A stretch of DNA of 7,914 nucleotides from JADJEI01 sp035328465 (GTDB lineage: Bacteria > Bacteroidota > Ignavibacteria > Ignavibacteriales > Ignavibacteriaceae), in contig DAOLIQ010000117.1 of NCBI GenBank assembly GCA_035328465.1, positions 1 to 7,914 on the forward strand. Direction: 5' to 3'. Shown piece by piece: positions 6,601 through 7,914 of this stretch (positions within the stretch are counted from its first letter, which is position 1; every line of letters starts with the position of its first letter). The notes beneath the pieces were generated by a model. That model made no database searches. It was given only the letters and a program-made list of their open reading frames with translations, and was not told the DNA's origin. Both the position numbers and the translations under genes were made by a program.

Positions 6601-7572
6601 TTAGCAGCAGCCGCCCCCATCATAAAAATAAGTTGACTCTGAAATGAAAATATCTTTCCTGTTTAATGACTTTAGTGCAGCAGCAGTTTTATCACAAACA
6701 GCAAGCGGCTGATTGTAGAGGAGAACATGTCCTTTGTTATCGTCGTACAATTCCTCCCCACCAAAATAAATGGCTGTCTTACCTGTAAAAACACAAGCAC
6801 CATCTTCCGGCATTGGATCTTTTATTGCACAAATTTCGACGCTCTCAACAAAAATATTATGATCTGTATTGTAGTGAAGTTTATCAATCATACGATAAGC
6901 TCGCTTTGCTCGTACTTCAATAGTCCCAAAGCCAATTTCCGAAATCATTTTTAAATACTCTTTAAGCTGGATTGCACCGCTCAAACATAATGCTCGAAGT
7001 GTTTCGTCATTACGCAAATCATCGGGAATAAAATCTTCGCAAACAGGATCGCTTAAGACTAAACGACCGTTTGGCTTAAGTACGCGATACATTTCTTTTA
7101 ATGCAATTGTCAATTCTTCCTTATGAAAAATATTGAATAAACAATTCTGCGCAGCGATATCAATTGATTCATTCTCAATTGGAAGATTCAATGCATCGCC
7201 ATTCCGAAGATCAATAAAATTTCTATTGAACCAACTGTTTTGTTCTTCAGCTAAATAAAGGTTTTGATCGCATTTAGAGATCATTTCTTCGACGGGATCA
7301 ATTCCAATTACATTTTTTTCTTCACGACTAAAGTATGAAAACTGAAGCAGTTCCATTCCCCCGCCTACACCGACATAAAGAATTTTTGGATTGTTCACCA
7401 AATCACGCGGGTTAACCGTGCTTCCGCAGCCGTAATTCATTTCAAGCATTTCCTTAGGAATATTCAGATCGGGAAATTGCCAAATCGGGGTGGTGGTACA
7501 GCATAATCCTTTTTGTGGATTTTCAGCAGCTTCTTTGTAAACATTTTTTGCAGTTTCTAAATACGAACTCAT
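6601..7572 (-). CDS. arsM: Arsenosugar-type arsenite S-adenosylmethionine methyltransferase
   Basis: The enzyme is predicted to transfer methyl groups from S-adenosylmethionine to trivalent arsenic, giving methylated arsenicals that can feed arsenosugar synthesis. The 323-residue protein matches the cyanobacterial-type ArsM pattern along its whole length: GLCCTTTPIWQ (22-32), EMNYGCGSTV (44-53), the SAM-binding ILYVGVGGGMELLQF (64-78), GDALNLP (125-131), AAQNCLFNIF (140-149), MYRVLKPNGRLVLSDPV (161-177), RALCLSGAI (193-201), CAIKDPMPEDG and FTGKTAIYFG. Cys24/25, Cys49, Cys144 and Cys196 correspond by motif to the four conserved cysteines of characterised ArsM (Cys44, 72, 174 and 224 in the algal enzyme). 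The last two of these bind As(III). The C-terminus is YDGGGCC, adding a vicinal cysteine pair. A ribosome-binding site lies 12 nt before the ATG at 7572-7570. The usual partner arsS is absent from the window: acs follows, and an unrelated gene diverges. Family is secure; activity is inferred. Confidence 0.92.
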   Translation of the reverse strand: MSSYLETAKNVYKEAAENPQKGLCCTTTPIWQFPDLNIPKEMLEMNYGCGSTVNPRDLVNNPKILYVGVGGGMELLQFSYFSREEKNVIGIDPVEEMISKCDQNLYLAEEQNSWFNRNFIDLRNGDALNLPIENESIDIAAQNCLFNIFHKEELTIALKEMYRVLKPNGRLVLSDPVCEDFIPDDLRNDETLRALCLSGAIQLKEYLKMISEIGFGTIEVRAKRAYRMIDKLHYNTDHNIFVESVEICAIKDPMPEDGACVFTGKTAIYFGGEELYDDNKGHVLLYNQPLAVCDKTAAALKSLNRKDIFISESTYFYDGGGCC

Positions 7573-7584
7573 ATTGATTCACGT

Positions 7585-7588
7585 CTCC
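7585..7588 (-). promoter_or_regulatory. arsM ribosome-binding site with long spacing
   Basis: The minus strand reads AAGGAGA around these bases, a strong Shine-Dalgarno match. It stands 12 nt before the ATG at 7572-7570, longer than the usual 5-9 nt. The GTG in between is out of frame, so the ATG remains the best start. The MSSYLETAKN opening also matches the family's usual N-terminus. Confidence 0.55.
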
Positions 7589-7610
7589 TTTTTTATTCAT
7601 CAATATTAAA

Positions 7611-7639
7611 ATAAAATTCAATTCGAATTTGTCTTTCAA
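7611..7639 (-). promoter_or_regulatory. Possible arsM promoter
   Basis: On the minus strand TTGAAA (7639-7634, five of six consensus matches) is separated by 17 nt from TTTTAT (7616-7611, four of six). Transcription would start near 7604, with a leader of roughly 32 nt. A 10-bp palindrome lies inside the spacer, and one arm of a second dyad covers the -35 box, as expected if the gene is regulated. This remains tentative because the region is AT-rich. Confidence 0.35.
7620..7629. repeat. 10-bp palindrome in the arsM promoter spacer
   Basis: AATTCGAATT is a perfect palindrome between the proposed -35 and -10 boxes of arsM. Operators in this position are common for metal- and metalloid-sensing repressors, but I recognise no specific ArsR-family consensus. 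A chance palindrome is possible. Confidence 0.3.
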
Positions 7640-7653
7640 ACTACATTTTGAAA
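7634..7653. repeat. 20-bp dyad in the divergent arsM/secreted-protein intergenic region
   Basis: TTTCAAA (7634-7640) and TTTGAAA (7647-7653) form 7-bp inverted arms around a 6-nt centre. This is a typical size for a dimeric regulator site. The left arm overlaps the proposed arsM -35 box, and the dyad lies about 90 nt upstream of the plus-strand gene. No regulator gene is present in the window. Confidence 0.35.
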
Positions 7654-7733
7654 AATAAATCTAAATGAATTCCAATTTGATCTCAATAGCTAATTGGATA
7701 AGTTTCTTTAAATAAATTATTTTTTTTCTAATT

Positions 7734-7737
7734 GAGG
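7734..7737 (+). promoter_or_regulatory. Ribosome-binding site of the plus-strand secreted protein gene
   Basis: GAGG lies 7 nt before the ATG at 7745-7747, which is normal spacing. It supports this ATG and the reality of a gene of which only 56 codons are visible. Confidence 0.6.
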
Positions 7738-7744
7738 TTGAATA

Positions 7745-7914
7745 ATGAAAACTCTACGTACAAATATAAACATTTTATTTATTCTGGTTTTTATTTTTCT
7801 ATCAACTGCTTTTGCGCAATGGTCAACTGATCCTTCTGTCAATCTCGCAGTCTGCGATGCAGCGGGCGATCAGGCATTGGCAAAAATTGTTTCCACTTCC
7901 GATGGAGGCTGTTA
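7745..7914 (+). CDS. Secreted protein, N-terminal fragment (cut by right window edge)
   Basis: Fifty-six codons are visible. A positively charged start (MKTLRTN) is followed by a hydrophobic core (residues 9-20) and a clear signal-peptidase site after AFA (24). The mature part begins QWSTDPSVNLAVCDAAGDQA and continues to KIVSTSDGGC. The W-S-x-D/N-P opening followed by a STSDGG segment resembles large secreted repeat proteins I recall from Ignavibacteria, which often carry propeller-like repeats and a C-terminal sorting domain. Too little is visible to name a family. It is transcribed divergently from arsM across a 172-nt gap. No good -35/-10 pair was found for it. A T-rich run (7720-7728) lies just upstream of its ribosome-binding site. 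Confidence 0.75.
   Translation, partial: MKTLRTNINILFILVFIFLSTAFAQWSTDPSVNLAVCDAAGDQALAKIVSTSDGGC

Noticed and set aside
6601..6609. Possibility that the ArsM C-terminus is a selenocysteine-type redox end
   Set aside because: Both terminal residues are encoded by TGC and the stop is TAA. No in-frame TGA or selenocysteine insertion structure is present.

Overview
The window is AT-rich bacterial chromosome. It carries six collinear genes on the minus strand and the beginning of one gene on the plus strand. Protein style points to the Bacteroidetes/Chlorobi side of the bacteria, and Ignavibacteria is my best guess. The reasons are an outer-membrane style pair (DUF1207-like barrel plus DUF2279), an S37 secreted peptidase, and a plus-strand N-terminus resembling large secreted repeat proteins I associate with Ignavibacteria. 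This placement is inference from family resemblance, not a measured phylogeny.

Layout in order of minus-strand transcription (high to low coordinate): arsM, an arsenosugar-type arsenite S-adenosylmethionine methyltransferase (6601-7572); acs, AMP-forming acetyl-CoA synthetase (4543-6432); a secreted S37-family serine tripeptidyl aminopeptidase that starts at TTG (3124-4434); a DUF1207-like outer-membrane barrel protein (2261-3067); a DUF2279 envelope protein (1382-2242); and mutS, cut by the left edge (1-1291, first 430 codons). On the plus strand a secreted protein begins at 7745 and is cut by the right edge.

The genes do not form one obvious pathway. The peptidase, barrel and DUF2279 genes all encode exported or envelope proteins and lie 56 and 18 nt apart, so they probably form an envelope operon. 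It may be read together with acs, because no convincing promoter is visible in the 108 nt between acs and the peptidase. acs, arsM and mutS each have a possible promoter with a TTGA-type -35 box, a 17-nt spacer and a T/A-rich -10 box. arsM and the plus-strand gene diverge from a 172-nt region containing two short dyads.

No tRNA, rRNA, CRISPR array, insertion sequence or long repeat is visible. No gene-free stretch exceeds 172 nt. The most noteworthy item is the arsM gene: it has the family's four expected cysteines and a vicinal Cys-Cys C-terminus, but its usual partner, the radical SAM enzyme ArsS, is not next to it here. I did not find a clearly new multi-gene system in this window.
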